From: JBBSGA01 sp038254585
Lineage (GTDB): Bacteria > Chloroflexota > Chloroflexia > Chloroflexales > Kallotenuaceae
Assembly (NCBI GenBank): GCA_038254585.1
Contig: JBBSGA010000019.1
Location: 1-32,454 of the forward strand
Direction: 5' to 3'
Length of the DNA stretch: 32,454 bases
Position 1 is the first letter of the stretch. Each line of letters starts with the position of its first letter. A program made the position numbers and the translations under genes. Shown here piece after piece: positions 15,957-23,281 of this stretch. Below the pieces are notes generated by a model. That model saw nothing but the letters and a program-made list of their open reading frames with translations. It ran no database searches and had not been told where the DNA came from.

Positions 15957-16982
15957 TTGAGCGGAAGCCGGATCGCCGTCATCGGCAGCGGTAGTTGGGG
16001 AACGACTCTCGCCTGCATGCTTGCGCGGGCTGGGCGAGCGACGACACTGCTCGTTCGATCCGAGGATGAGGCGGCTGCACTGCGCGGCGCTGGGGAGAAT
16101 GCGCGTTATCTTTCCGGGGTGCGCTTCCCGCTACAGCTGGCGATTACGGGCGACGCGGCGCGGGCGCTCAGGAGCGTCCAGGTTGTCTTGCTGGCCGTGC
16201 CCTCACAGACAATGCGGGCGAACGTCGCCGCAATTCGGCCCCACGTCGCCGCCCAGGCTGCCGTTCTCTCGTGTGCGAAGGGCCTCGAGCAGGGGACACT
16301 TGCACGAATGTCTTCGGTGATTGCAGAAGAACTCGGCACAGAACCTCAGCGTGCCGGCACACTTTCGGGCCCCAACATTGCGCGGGAGATCAGTGAGGGC
16401 AAGCCGGCTGTCTCCGTCATCGCAACCAACGATCCAGCCGCCTCGATGGCCGCTCAGGCGGCTCTGACGACACCGCAGTTTCGCGTCTATACCGCAGACG
16501 ACGTCGTCGGCGTCGAGCTGGCAGGCGCATTGAAGAACATCATCGCGCTCGGCGCCGGGATCTCGGACGGCATGCGGGCAGGTGACAATGCCAAGGCTGC
16601 CTTCATGACACGCGGGCTTGCCGAGATCGCCCGGCTCGGAACCGCGCTCGGCGCACAGCCGCTCACCTTCGCCGGCCTTGCCGGCATTGGAGACCTGATC
16701 GCCACCTGCGCCTCGCCGCACAGCCGCAATCGGAGGCTCGGCCAGGCGCTGGCCGAAGGCCTGGAGCTCGAAGACGCGCAGGCGCGGCTTGGGCAGATTG
16801 CCGAGGGAGTAACGACCGTAACGACCGCGCGCGATCTCGCACGCCGGCATGGCGTCGAGATGCCGATCACCGAGCAGTTGTACGCGATCCTTTTCCAGGC
16901 GAAAGAGCCACGGGAGGCGATTGTGGAGCTGATGCAGCGCGAAGTCAGGAACGAGCTCGACGGGATCGGCGGGGCACGCTAG
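15957..16982 (+). CDS. gpsA: NAD(P)-dependent glycerol-3-phosphate dehydrogenase
   Basis: Makes sn-glycerol-3-phosphate from dihydroxyacetone phosphate for phospholipid synthesis. The product (341 residues) starts (M)SGSRIAVIGSGSWGTTLA, with the Rossmann GxGxxG at about 9-14. CAKGLEQGT, LSGPNIAREI, VGVELAGALKNIIALGAGI with the catalytic lysine, NAKAAFMTRGLAEIARLG and FAGLAGIGDLIATC-SRNRRLG are all family signatures. The start is TTG, chosen because GAGGAAGGAA lies 6-15 bases upstream and the length then fits; the frame is open to a GTG at 15903 inside the preceding hairpin. It converges on rimI with only 4 bases between stops. Confidence 0.95.
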   Translation: MSGSRIAVIGSGSWGTTLACMLARAGRATTLLVRSEDEAAALRGAGENARYLSGVRFPLQLAITGDAARALRSVQVVLLAVPSQTMRANVAAIRPHVAAQAAVLSCAKGLEQGTLARMSSVIAEELGTEPQRAGTLSGPNIAREISEGKPAVSVIATNDPAASMAAQAALTTPQFRVYTADDVVGVELAGALKNIIALGAGISDGMRAGDNAKAAFMTRGLAEIARLGTALGAQPLTFAGLAGIGDLIATCASPHSRNRRLGQALAEGLELEDAQARLGQIAEGVTTVTTARDLARRHGVEMPITEQLYAILFQAKEPREAIVELMQREVRNELDGIGGAR

Positions 16983-16986
16983 CAGG

Positions 16987-17646
16987 TCAGGCGGGCCGGT
17001 ACTCGTCGCTCTGGACAGGGCCCTGTTCGCTTTCCGCGCGCAGGCGCTCCGCCAGCTGAGTGCGGAGCTTGTGCAGCCGCCGGAGATATTCAGGCGAGTT
17101 GATCGCACCGGTCCACATGATCAGAGCGTCCTCATTGTTGTCGGTATAGTATCGACGCCGTGTCCCGCGGGCCTCGAAGCCATATTTCAGATAGAGCTTC
17201 TGGGCGACCACGTTCGAGACGCGCACCTCGAGCGTGAGCAGATGCGCCCCGAGCTCGCGCGCCGCGTCGATCAAGCCGTTCAGCACGAGCTCGCCAACAC
17301 CGCGCCCGCGCACCTCCGGGGCAGTTGCGATCGTCGTAATGTGGCCCTCGTCGACGGTGAGCCAGATACCGCCATACCCGACGACCGGGTATGGGCTCGG
17401 CGTAGACGGCGCTCCGAAGAGCCCAGGCAACACGCTCGCCAGCCAGCTCCGACGCGGAGCCGCCTCCCCTCCGAGCGTGCGGGGCGGGCCGTTGCTGCTC
17501 CGCGCCACGATATAGCGGCATTGTTCCTGGGAGCGTAGCTCGCGCAAGTACGTCGCCGCAGACCACGGCGTGCTGAAGCTTTGCCGCTCGATCTCCTGAA
17601 CACGCCCAAGATCGCTTTCGCGCATCGGATCGATGAAGTAATACAC
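16987..17646 (-). CDS. rimI: Ribosomal-protein-alanine N-acetyltransferase-like GNAT
   Basis: RimI-type GNAT enzyme; the family acetylates the N-terminal alanine of ribosomal protein S18. Start (M)YYFIDPMRESDLGRVQEIERQSFSTPWS matches the family opening (IxxMxxxDLxxVxxIExxSFxxPW), supporting the GTG at 17646. The acetyl-CoA loop is IATAPEVRGRGVGELVLN (about 105-122), followed by LEVRVSNVVAQKLYLKYGFEARGTRRRYY and NEDALIMW. At 219 residues it is longer than usual (about 150). There is a proline-rich insert of about 30 residues between strands 2 and 4 (roughly 51-85) and an arginine-rich C-terminal tail of about 40. The lipoprotein stop is 5 bases upstream, so the two form one transcript. tsaB and tsaD, frequent partners, are not here. 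Confidence 0.87.
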   Translation of the reverse strand: MYYFIDPMRESDLGRVQEIERQSFSTPWSAATYLRELRSQEQCRYIVARSSNGPPRTLGGEAAPRRSWLASVLPGLFGAPSTPSPYPVVGYGGIWLTVDEGHITTIATAPEVRGRGVGELVLNGLIDAARELGAHLLTLEVRVSNVVAQKLYLKYGFEARGTRRRYYTDNNEDALIMWTGAINSPEYLRRLHKLRTQLAERLRAESEQGPVQSDEYRPA

Positions 17647-17651
17647 GTGCG

Positions 17652-18569
17652 CTATTTCTTAGGCTCGAGCACTTTAACCCGGCCGTCCTTGATCGTCAGG
17701 TGCTGCTTGAGCTCCCCATTTGGGCCCCAGCTTCCGTTAGTCTCGAACGTTCCGGTCACTTCAATTAGACCCCACACAAAGGTGTTGTTTTCGCCCACGT
17801 TGATCTGAGATGAGAGATTGGGAGGGAAGCCGTCAAGGGCGATGCGCTTACCAGCCGGCATCGGATTCAGGCCGGCCTTGTTCTGGGGCGTCTTCTCACT
17901 GGTCACGCCCTCGGCCAACAGTCCGGATGTTGCCGGGCTCCAGTAGTAGAAGGCTTGCGTCGTCACTTGCTTACCGGCGTACTGCTCGGGCTTCGTAACC
18001 AGATCTGTGAAGGCAACCTTCCCTTCGCCAAGCGGCTGCTTCGGCAGCGTCTCGACGAGGCGCTCGATCTTCTCGAGCGGACGCGCGCTCTTTACCTGCA
18101 TACGGTAGTGATATCCCTTGTCCGGCCCATATCCCCCTGCGTTCTCGAAGTGGCCGGTCACCTCCACCACGCCCCAGACAGAATCGCCCGGCGCATGGAG
18201 ATTCGCCGTCACATCTGCTGGAAAGCCGTCAAGCCAGATTGCGCCGGTGCTAGCCGTCCCGATCGCCGTCGTGCTCGGCTTGCAGCTTCCGTTCGAGGCA
18301 CATTCGACGCTGGCATAGATCGGCTGGGCGTCGCGGACGTCGTCGGCGGTACTCAGCCCCGGAACCAGAACCGATGTGGACGGGCTGCCGGGCTTCCAGA
18401 GATAGAATCCCTGGACCGTAACATCCTTGTTTGCGAACTCAGCAGGTCGTTGTGTCAGATCGTAGACAGTCGGGGTACTATTTAAAAACGGCTGGCTACT
18501 GCAGGCAGCCAGACCGAGCAACACACAGCCAAGCAGCGCGAATCGCGCCGTCCATCTACACAATCGCAT
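17652..18569 (-). CDS. Lipoprotein with two tandem repeat domains, unknown function
   Basis: Predicted exported lipoprotein of 305 residues. A lipid signal peptide (MRLCRWTARFALLGCVLLGLAAC) puts the lipobox LAAC with the modified cysteine at residue 23. The rest is two copies of one domain, about 33-147 and 185-300. Shared elements, in order, are: DLTQRPAEFANKDVTVQGFY versus DLVTKPEQYAGKQVTTQAFY; IWLDGFPADVTANL versus IALDGFPPNLSSQI; and VWGVVEVTGHFENAGGYGP versus VWGLIEVTGTFETNGSWGP. The alternating hydrophobic pattern suggests an OB-fold-like beta barrel, which is inference. The ATG was chosen because it begins the signal peptide; GGGAGG lies 13 bases upstream. It has its own promoter at 18601-18629 and is followed by rimI. 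I do not recognise the family. Confidence 0.85.
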   Translation of the reverse strand: MRLCRWTARFALLGCVLLGLAACSSQPFLNSTPTVYDLTQRPAEFANKDVTVQGFYLWKPGSPSTSVLVPGLSTADDVRDAQPIYASVECASNGSCKPSTTAIGTASTGAIWLDGFPADVTANLHAPGDSVWGVVEVTGHFENAGGYGPDKGYHYRMQVKSARPLEKIERLVETLPKQPLGEGKVAFTDLVTKPEQYAGKQVTTQAFYYWSPATSGLLAEGVTSEKTPQNKAGLNPMPAGKRIALDGFPPNLSSQINVGENNTFVWGLIEVTGTFETNGSWGPNGELKQHLTIKDGRVKVLEPKK

Positions 18570-18600
18570 CGTAACCGGATCCCTCCCGTTGGTTGGCGGG

Positions 18601-18629
18601 ATTATAGCAGACGGGGTACGGCCGGGCAA
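18601..18629 (-). promoter_or_regulatory. Promoter for the lipoprotein-rimI transcript
   Basis: Minus strand: -35 TTGCCC (18624-18629), 17-base spacer, -10 TATAAT (18601-18606), 31 bases before the lipoprotein ATG. The same -35 variant and spacing occur before moeA. Confidence 0.6.
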
Positions 18630-18667
18630 AACTGCGGCGCCGCCTCACTGCCAAACGTCTGCGGCAT

Positions 18668-18686
18668 TTGTGAAAAAGTTTGACAA
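18668..18686. promoter_or_regulatory. Candidate Rex operator
   Basis: TTGTGAA-N5-TTGACAA (18668-18686) resembles the Rex operator TTGTGAA-N4-TTCACAA, with one mismatch and one extra spacer base. The right half contains the rex -35 box, so bound Rex would block its own promoter. The lipoprotein promoter lies 39 bases to the left. Confidence 0.5.
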
Positions 18687-18709
18687 CGGTTTTCAGAGCG
18701 GGCTATACT
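18680..18709 (+). promoter_or_regulatory. Promoter for rex
   Basis: TTGACA (18680-18685), 18-base spacer, TATACT (18704-18709). Transcription from about 18716 gives a leader of about 120 bases before the rex ATG. Confidence 0.6.
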
Positions 18710-18809
18710 TCATTGTGTCGCCTGAGTGGACAGTGGGAGCCCTCCTTTGCCTAACTGCTCCAATATGCTCACGGGGACTCCATACAGAGGCACTCGATAA
18801 CGCTCTGCG

Positions 18810-18835
18810 CTCGTAGGGTAATCTCGTAGGGTAAT
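18810..18835 (+). repeat. 13-bp perfect tandem repeat at the rex ribosome-binding site
   Basis: CTCGTAGGGTAAT occurs twice head to tail (18810-18822 and 18823-18835), ending exactly at the rex ATG. Each copy carries one AGGG Shine-Dalgarno core, so the ribosome-binding site is duplicated. Confidence 0.9.
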
Positions 18836-19510
18836 ATGGTGGATGAGGATTGGGTGGAGCAGAGGTCTAATTCGGTCGAGCAGCCCGAGATACCGGATGT
18901 CGTAGTCCGGCGCCTGCCGATTTACGCACGTACCTTGAATTACCTCCTGGCAGAAGGCTCGCGCTCGGTTTCGTCGCAGGAGCTTGGCGAACGGATCAAC
19001 GTTACGGCGGCCCAGATCAGGAAGGATCTCTCCTGGTTCGGCGAGTTCGGCAAACAGGGGATCGGGTATGACGTCGAGAAACTTCTCGGGCACATCAATC
19101 GCATCCTAGGGCTCACGCGTGTATGGCCGATCGTGCTGGTCGGACTCGGGCCGCTCGGCCACGCGATCGCCCGCTACGAAGGCTTCCGCGCGAATGGGCT
19201 GCAGATCGTCGCACTCTTCGACGTCGATCCGGCTAAGATCGGTATGACGATCCATGATCTCCGTGTTTATGACGACGGTGAGATGGCCGAGATCGTACGG
19301 AGCGAAGACGTAAAACTGGGGATTGTCGCGGTTCCGGCGAACAAGGCGCAGGAAGTCGTCGATCGGCTGGTCGCCGCCGGAGTCCGGGGCATCCTCAACT
19401 ACGCACCCGTTATCGTGCAAGTACCGGAAGGCGTGCGGGTGCGCCATATCGACCCCGTCTCACTCCTGCACAGCATGACGTATTATCTAGCGCGCGAAGC
19501 GACGGGATGA
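18836..19510 (+). CDS. rex: Redox-sensing transcriptional repressor Rex
   Basis: Dimeric repressor that senses the NADH/NAD+ ratio; in known systems NADH releases it from DNA and it controls fermentation and respiration genes. The 224-residue protein has an N-terminal winged helix (about 25-95: RRLPIYARTLNYLL, VSSQELGERINVTAAQIRKDLSWFGEFGKQGIGYDV). A Rossmann domain follows with LVGLGPLGHAIARY (about 101-114), IVALFDVDPAKIG and ILNYAPV, and the C-terminal helix is the domain-swapped type (HSMTYYLAREA). The N-terminal 18 residues are acidic and extra. An operator-like palindrome over its promoter points to autoregulation. It is divergent from the lipoprotein and convergent with mscS. Confidence 0.96.
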   Translation: MVDEDWVEQRSNSVEQPEIPDVVVRRLPIYARTLNYLLAEGSRSVSSQELGERINVTAAQIRKDLSWFGEFGKQGIGYDVEKLLGHINRILGLTRVWPIVLVGLGPLGHAIARYEGFRANGLQIVALFDVDPAKIGMTIHDLRVYDDGEMAEIVRSEDVKLGIVAVPANKAQEVVDRLVAAGVRGILNYAPVIVQVPEGVRVRHIDPVSLLHSMTYYLAREATG

Positions 19511-19551
19511 CTTCCGCGATCGTCTCCGCCGCGGCCGCCCCAACCCTGTGC

Positions 19552-20373
19552 TTACTGGCTGCCGGCCGCCGATTTTTCGAGGCGCGCGCTTCGCATCTCC
19601 TGTACAGCCTCCTGAAGAGCGAGCGTTGCGGCGGAGATGATCGCGGGAGTCTCCGGTGCCGTAGACTTGATCCAGAAGCGCGCCTCGAACTGCTGATCTT
19701 CTTTGCCGACCGCCGTCGAGGCAACATGCGGCCGGGGCTCGCGCTCCAGGCCAGGCACTCCACCTAGAGCCGTCTCAAGCGTCTGGCGCGATTCAGTTGC
19801 GTCAAAATCGATCGGAAGCGTTACGGCGATGGAGTGCCGCCGCAACGGATAGCGGGTGAGGTTGACGATCGTGCCGGTGAAGACGTCGGCGTTCGGGATC
19901 AGCACTTCATGGCCATCGGTCGTGCGCAGGACCGTGGCACGCAGGGAGATATCCGTGACGATCCCCTCGTTCGGGCCGATCCTGATGCGATCGTCAAGGC
20001 CAAAAGGACGCTGAATCAGCAGCAGTACGCCCGCCGCGAAGTTCTTCGTAATATCCTGCAGCGCGAAGGCGATCAGCAGCCCGAAAATCCCGAGGCTGGT
20101 GACGAACGACGCCAGCAGCCCCGCCTGGCCAAAGATTCCGAGCACAATGATCAGGCCCGCGCTGAGGACGCCGATACGCACCAGGCGGCCCAGCAGCCGC
20201 GCTAGCTCGCGGCGGCCACGGCCGTGTCCCACGGCCCGCTCGACGGCCACTTGCAGCCGGTCGTCAGCCCAGACAGTGAAGGCGACGACGAGCAGCGCTT
20301 GAAGGATCTGCGGGATTGCCGCCAGGATCGTCTCTCCCCAGTGCTGCAACAGCTTGTCGAAGTAGGCTGCCAA
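19552..20373 (-). CDS. MscS-family small-conductance mechanosensitive channel
   Basis: Membrane channel of 273 residues that would release solutes on osmotic downshock. N-terminal helices lie near 17-35 (ILAAIPQILQALLVVAFTVW) and 66-85 (RIGVLSAGLIIVLGIFGQAG). The pore helix TM3 is near 87-118 (ASFVTSLGIFGLLIAFALQDITKNFAAGVLLL). The beta domain follows (FGLDDRIRIGPNEGIVTDISLRATVLRTTDGHEVLIPNADVF), with the MscS signature from GxVxxI through TxxG..xxIPN. The start is TTG with AAGGAG 7 bases upstream. It lies 15 bases after ygfZ in the same direction, so it is probably co-transcribed. Confidence 0.93.
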   Translation of the reverse strand: MAAYFDKLLQHWGETILAAIPQILQALLVVAFTVWADDRLQVAVERAVGHGRGRRELARLLGRLVRIGVLSAGLIIVLGIFGQAGLLASFVTSLGIFGLLIAFALQDITKNFAAGVLLLIQRPFGLDDRIRIGPNEGIVTDISLRATVLRTTDGHEVLIPNADVFTGTIVNLTRYPLRRHSIAVTLPIDFDATESRQTLETALGGVPGLEREPRPHVASTAVGKEDQQFEARFWIKSTAPETPAIISAATLALQEAVQEMRSARLEKSAAGSQ

Positions 20374-20388
20374 TCCGGCACTCCTTAT

Positions 20389-21372
20389 CTACCCGAAGGG
20401 AAGCTCGACGACCTCGGCGTCCACCCCATCCGCCACCTGCACGACCGTTCCGGGCTCCGCCGCGGCTGTACGAACGTAGGCCAGGCCGATCGGCCCAAAG
20501 CGCGGCGACGCGACGACGCTGGTGAGGTCGCCAGCTTCTTTGCCGTCGTGCTGCAGCTTCCCTCCCGGCTCAACCATGCGCGCGAGACGCAGGCCCATGA
20601 GCTGTTTGGCGAGGCGGTGCCGGCTCTCCATGCGCGCGATGATCTCCTGCCCGACGTAGCACCCCTTGGCGAAGGAGACAGCGTCCGCCAGGCGCGTTTC
20701 GAGGGGAATGTACTCGAGCGAGAGCTCGCGCCCGGGTGCGGGATAGCCCTGCTCGATCCGCAGGAGGTCGTACGTTGCCTCCTGGAGAGGGATCGCGCGG
20801 TTGAGCAGCGACTCGATCATTTCCCGATCTTCGACCCGGCCAAAGAGTGCGAATCCATTGCCACAGATCGGATGGATTCGCGCCAGCCAGCCCTGCACCC
20901 CGCCGAGGGTCACTGCCTGAATATGCAGGAGGGGCCAGCTGGCAGGATCGAGCGAGCTGATTTCGGAGACAAAGGCCGCTGCTCCCGCTCCATAGAGATG
21001 GTACTCGACCGTATCGGCTGAGATGTCCTCTATCCCCACGCGATCGTTGAAGAAGACATTCTTGCGAAAGAGCTGCAGCACCGCGGCACGCTGAGTGGGC
21101 GAGGTGACGGCCAGCAAATGCTCGGGCAGCGCATAGACGGTGAGCAGATCGATGATGCGCGCGTTATGATTGACGAGCACCGTGCGAACGCCGTCTCCCG
21201 CATTTAGATTACGGATATCGTTGGTCGACAGACGATGGATCAAATCGGCGCGGTCTCGGTCGGTAAAGCGAAGCCGCCCATTTGTCGATGCATCGTAGCG
21301 CACTACCCCGGACTGGACTGCTTCGTAGTCGTCCGTGACCGGCTGGGATGAGACACGTTCAACTGTAGTCAT
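20389..21372 (-). CDS. ygfZ: Folate-binding YgfZ/GcvT-like protein
   Basis: Folate-dependent protein related to glycine cleavage T protein, which supports assembly or repair of iron-sulfur enzymes and tRNA thiomodification in known bacteria. The 327-residue product carries the diagnostic KGCYVGQE near residues 231-238, which distinguishes YgfZ from true GcvT. The N-terminal RLRFTDRDRADLIHRLSTNDI and the C-terminal barrel are also visible. The ATG at 21372 is supported by GAGGAGGT 5 bases upstream; the frame is open for another 115 residues into the divergent GNAT gene, which is not real coding. It shares a -10 region with that gene and precedes mscS. Confidence 0.9.
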   Translation of the reverse strand: MTTVERVSSQPVTDDYEAVQSGVVRYDASTNGRLRFTDRDRADLIHRLSTNDIRNLNAGDGVRTVLVNHNARIIDLLTVYALPEHLLAVTSPTQRAAVLQLFRKNVFFNDRVGIEDISADTVEYHLYGAGAAAFVSEISSLDPASWPLLHIQAVTLGGVQGWLARIHPICGNGFALFGRVEDREMIESLLNRAIPLQEATYDLLRIEQGYPAPGRELSLEYIPLETRLADAVSFAKGCYVGQEIIARMESRHRLAKQLMGLRLARMVEPGGKLQHDGKEAGDLTSVVASPRFGPIGLAYVRTAAAEPGTVVQVADGVDAEVVELPFG

Positions 21373-21394
21373 AACAGACCTCCTCACCAGCATC

Positions 21395-21402
21395 ATTATA
21401 AT
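21395..21402. promoter_or_regulatory. Overlapping opposed -10 boxes (bidirectional promoter)
   Basis: ATTATAAT contains TATAAT on both strands (minus 21395-21400 toward ygfZ, plus 21397-21402 toward the GNAT gene). A minus-strand -35-like TTCGCA lies 18 bases away (21419-21424). No clear plus-strand -35 is seen. Confidence 0.5.
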
Positions 21403-21417
21403 GGTGTACGTTTTAGG

Positions 21418-21927
21418 ATGCGAAAGACGGGGAGTATGGCGCGTGAGCTTGGGGAGAACGTGAAGCTGCGGGCCGCGACCGCCGCAGACATCCCAGACGT
21501 TCTGGAGGTCACGACCGCCGCTTACGCAGGCTACGCGGGTCGACTGACACCGGCTTCGTCGGCACTCGGCGAAACGGCCGGTGCCGTCGCACGTTACCTC
21601 GAGCGCGGAGGCGTGATTGTCGCCGAGGCGGAAGGGCAGATCGTCGGAGCCGTGCGCTACGAGCCTGACGCGGATTTCGTCTACCTGGCCCGACTGGCCG
21701 TCGCGCCCGCATGGCAAGGGCGCGGGCTCGGGCGGCGCCTGGTCGAAGCAGTCGAGGAATGGGCCGTACTGTTAGGGCTCGATGAAGTTCGGCTGGGGGT
21801 TCGTCTCGAACTCCCGAGCAACCACGAGCTCTACCGGCACCTGGGCTACGTCGAGGATGGGCTGGCGCCCTTCAGCCACGAGCCGCGGTACAGCTACTTG
21901 AAGATGAGGAAACGGCTACGTGACTGA
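21418..21927 (+). CDS. GNAT family N-acetyltransferase
   Basis: A 169-residue single-domain GNAT enzyme: VKLRAATAADIPDVLEVTTAAY opening, VYLARLAVAPAWQGRGLGRRLVEAVEEWA (about 87-115) with the acetyl-CoA pyrophosphate loop QGRGLGRRL, and ELYRHLGYVEDG near the end. The substrate is unknown. The start is uncertain. ATG 21418 would sit about 9 bases from the predicted transcription start, nearly leaderless. ATG 21436 (MARELGEN) has a GGGGAG too close (2 bases). It is followed by the VOC gene 21 bases on, forming a small operon with it. Confidence 0.85.
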   Translation: MRKTGSMARELGENVKLRAATAADIPDVLEVTTAAYAGYAGRLTPASSALGETAGAVARYLERGGVIVAEAEGQIVGAVRYEPDADFVYLARLAVAPAWQGRGLGRRLVEAVEEWAVLLGLDEVRLGVRLELPSNHELYRHLGYVEDGLAPFSHEPRYSYLKMRKRLRD

Positions 21928-21948
21928 GCCGTCAAGAGGGAGGCTTGG

Positions 21949-22329
21949 ATGAACGAGTGGAACGTCCGACGGGTTCAGCATGTCAGTATTACGCGGCCTC
22001 ACGGCAGCGAGGAGCAAGCGCGGCAGTTCTACGGCGAAATCCTCGGGCTTACCGAGATCGCCCCGCCGGAGACGCTGAGCGAGCTGGACCTGATCTGGTA
22101 CCAGGTCGGGTCCGACGAGCTGCACCTCGTGGGCGAAGAAAACCCGAACAACGGCAACTCCGGCCGGCACTTCTGTATCGAGGTCGACGATCTCGAGGCA
22201 TTGCGGCGATGTCTCGCTTCGGCGGGCGTGGCCATTCAGCTTGTCACTCCGATCCCGGGCCGGCCGCGCTTCTTCTGCACCGATCCGTTCGGCAACACGA
22301 TCGAGGTTACCGAAATCCAGCCGAGCTAA
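21949..22329 (+). CDS. VOC (glyoxalase/dioxygenase fold) protein
   Basis: A 126-residue vicinal-oxygen-chelate superfamily protein: VQHVSITRPHGSEEQARQFYGEILGL opening (first beta-alpha unit), ELHLV, GRHFCIEVDDLEAL with a histidine at the metal-ligand position, and RFFCTDPFGNTIEVTEI closing the second unit with the typical DPxGNxxE. Such proteins include glyoxalase I, fosfomycin- and bleomycin-resistance proteins and dioxygenases; the reaction cannot be chosen here. GAGGGAGG lies 5 bases before the ATG. It is probably co-transcribed with the preceding GNAT gene. Confidence 0.88.
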   Translation: MNEWNVRRVQHVSITRPHGSEEQARQFYGEILGLTEIAPPETLSELDLIWYQVGSDELHLVGEENPNNGNSGRHFCIEVDDLEALRRCLASAGVAIQLVTPIPGRPRFFCTDPFGNTIEVTEIQPS

Positions 22330-22357
22330 GCCGCGATCGTCTCGACGCCAGCCTCGA

Positions 22358-22385
22358 TTGTGCCCGGTCATGCGCCTGGTACAAT
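22358..22385 (+). promoter_or_regulatory. Weak candidate promoter for the sortase gene
   Basis: TTGTGC (22358-22363), 16-base spacer, TACAAT (22380-22385), about 41 bases before the ATG at 22427. The -35 is poor. Confidence 0.25.
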
Positions 22386-22426
22386 TGAGGCCGTTTCCGG
22401 ATCGAGTGGTTAAGGCCTTGGAGGTT

Positions 22427-23221
22427 ATGCGCAAGCACGGAACCGTTCCAATACTATTGCTTCTCCTCTTCTTACTCGCGCGGCCATGGGATACCAGAGG
22501 CACCGGCGCCAGGCGGGAGGAAGCGCAGCAAATCATTCCTGTGGTCGCCACCCGCACCTTCGCGCCGATGAGGGCGACGACGGCAGTTCCGACGACAGTG
22601 TCCGTCGCTCCCTCACCTACCGCACCGACGCCCACGGCGAGTCCTACAGCAACCATGCCTCCCACCAGCACCGTGCCGGAAGCGAGTCCCACGCTTGCCG
22701 CGACCGACGCGCCCGTGCTCGAGCCTCAGATCGCGCCTCCCACGCCCGCGCCGACTACTATGGCAAAGCCGAAGGCTTCGGAGCCGGTACGCCTGATCAT
22801 TCCGGCGGTCGGGCTCGACCTAAAGCTCATCTCAGTCGGCCTTGACGAGCGACGCATCCCTATCGTGCCTAAGCATGCCGCCGGCTGGTTCAAGGGCAGT
22901 GCAATGCCCGGCCAAGGCTCGAACGTGGTCTTTTGGGGCCATGTGCTCCGCTGGAAGGACTCGCCGAATATTCCAGCGCCCTTCGCGCGTATGCACGAGC
23001 TCCAAATCGGGGCGCAGATCCGGGTGATAACGGCCGATGGGCAGGAGTACTCCTACCGAGTTGCTCACCAAGTGCAAGTCCGGCCGGACCAGGTAAGCTA
23101 TATCCTACCGACGAGCTCTGAGCGCCTAACATTGGTCTCATGCATTGGCGACAAGGTGATCAAGGAAGGAACGCTTACGAAAGAGTTCCGGCTCATCACC
23201 GTAGCGGAGCCAGTGCGGTAA
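22427..23221 (+). CDS. Sortase (class D/E-like transpeptidase)
   Basis: Membrane-anchored cysteine transpeptidase of 264 residues. A hydrophobic N-terminal helix (TVPILLLLLFLLARPW, residues 5-20) is followed by a 100-residue low-complexity spacer rich in Thr, Pro and Ala. The sortase barrel (about 122-264) starts at VRLIIPAVGLDL. The catalytic histidine lies in VVFWGHVL, the cysteine in LTLVSCIGD and the arginine in KEFRLITV. The start is uncertain. ATG 22427 has GGAGG only 2 bases upstream; GTG 22406 or ATG 22370 are in frame, but the latter overlaps the candidate promoter. No LPxTG-type substrate and no second sortase were seen in the window, so the class is tentative. A strong hairpin follows the gene. 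Confidence 0.88.
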   Translation: MRKHGTVPILLLLLFLLARPWDTRGTGARREEAQQIIPVVATRTFAPMRATTAVPTTVSVAPSPTAPTPTASPTATMPPTSTVPEASPTLAATDAPVLEPQIAPPTPAPTTMAKPKASEPVRLIIPAVGLDLKLISVGLDERRIPIVPKHAAGWFKGSAMPGQGSNVVFWGHVLRWKDSPNIPAPFARMHELQIGAQIRVITADGQEYSYRVAHQVQVRPDQVSYILPTSSERLTLVSCIGDKVIKEGTLTKEFRLITVAEPVR

Positions 23222-23226
23222 GAGAG

Positions 23227-23254
23227 ACGCGCGGGTAGGTTTCTACCCGCGCGT
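23227..23254. terminator. Bidirectional terminator, sortase/pyrG
   Basis: ACGCGCGGGTAG / CTACCCGCGCGT form a perfect 12-bp stem with a GTTT loop (23227-23238 with 23243-23254). It starts 5 bases after the sortase stop and ends 27 bases from the pyrG stop. Confidence 0.7.
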
Positions 23255-23281
23255 GCCAGTTGGTCCTGAATTATCGGGCCC

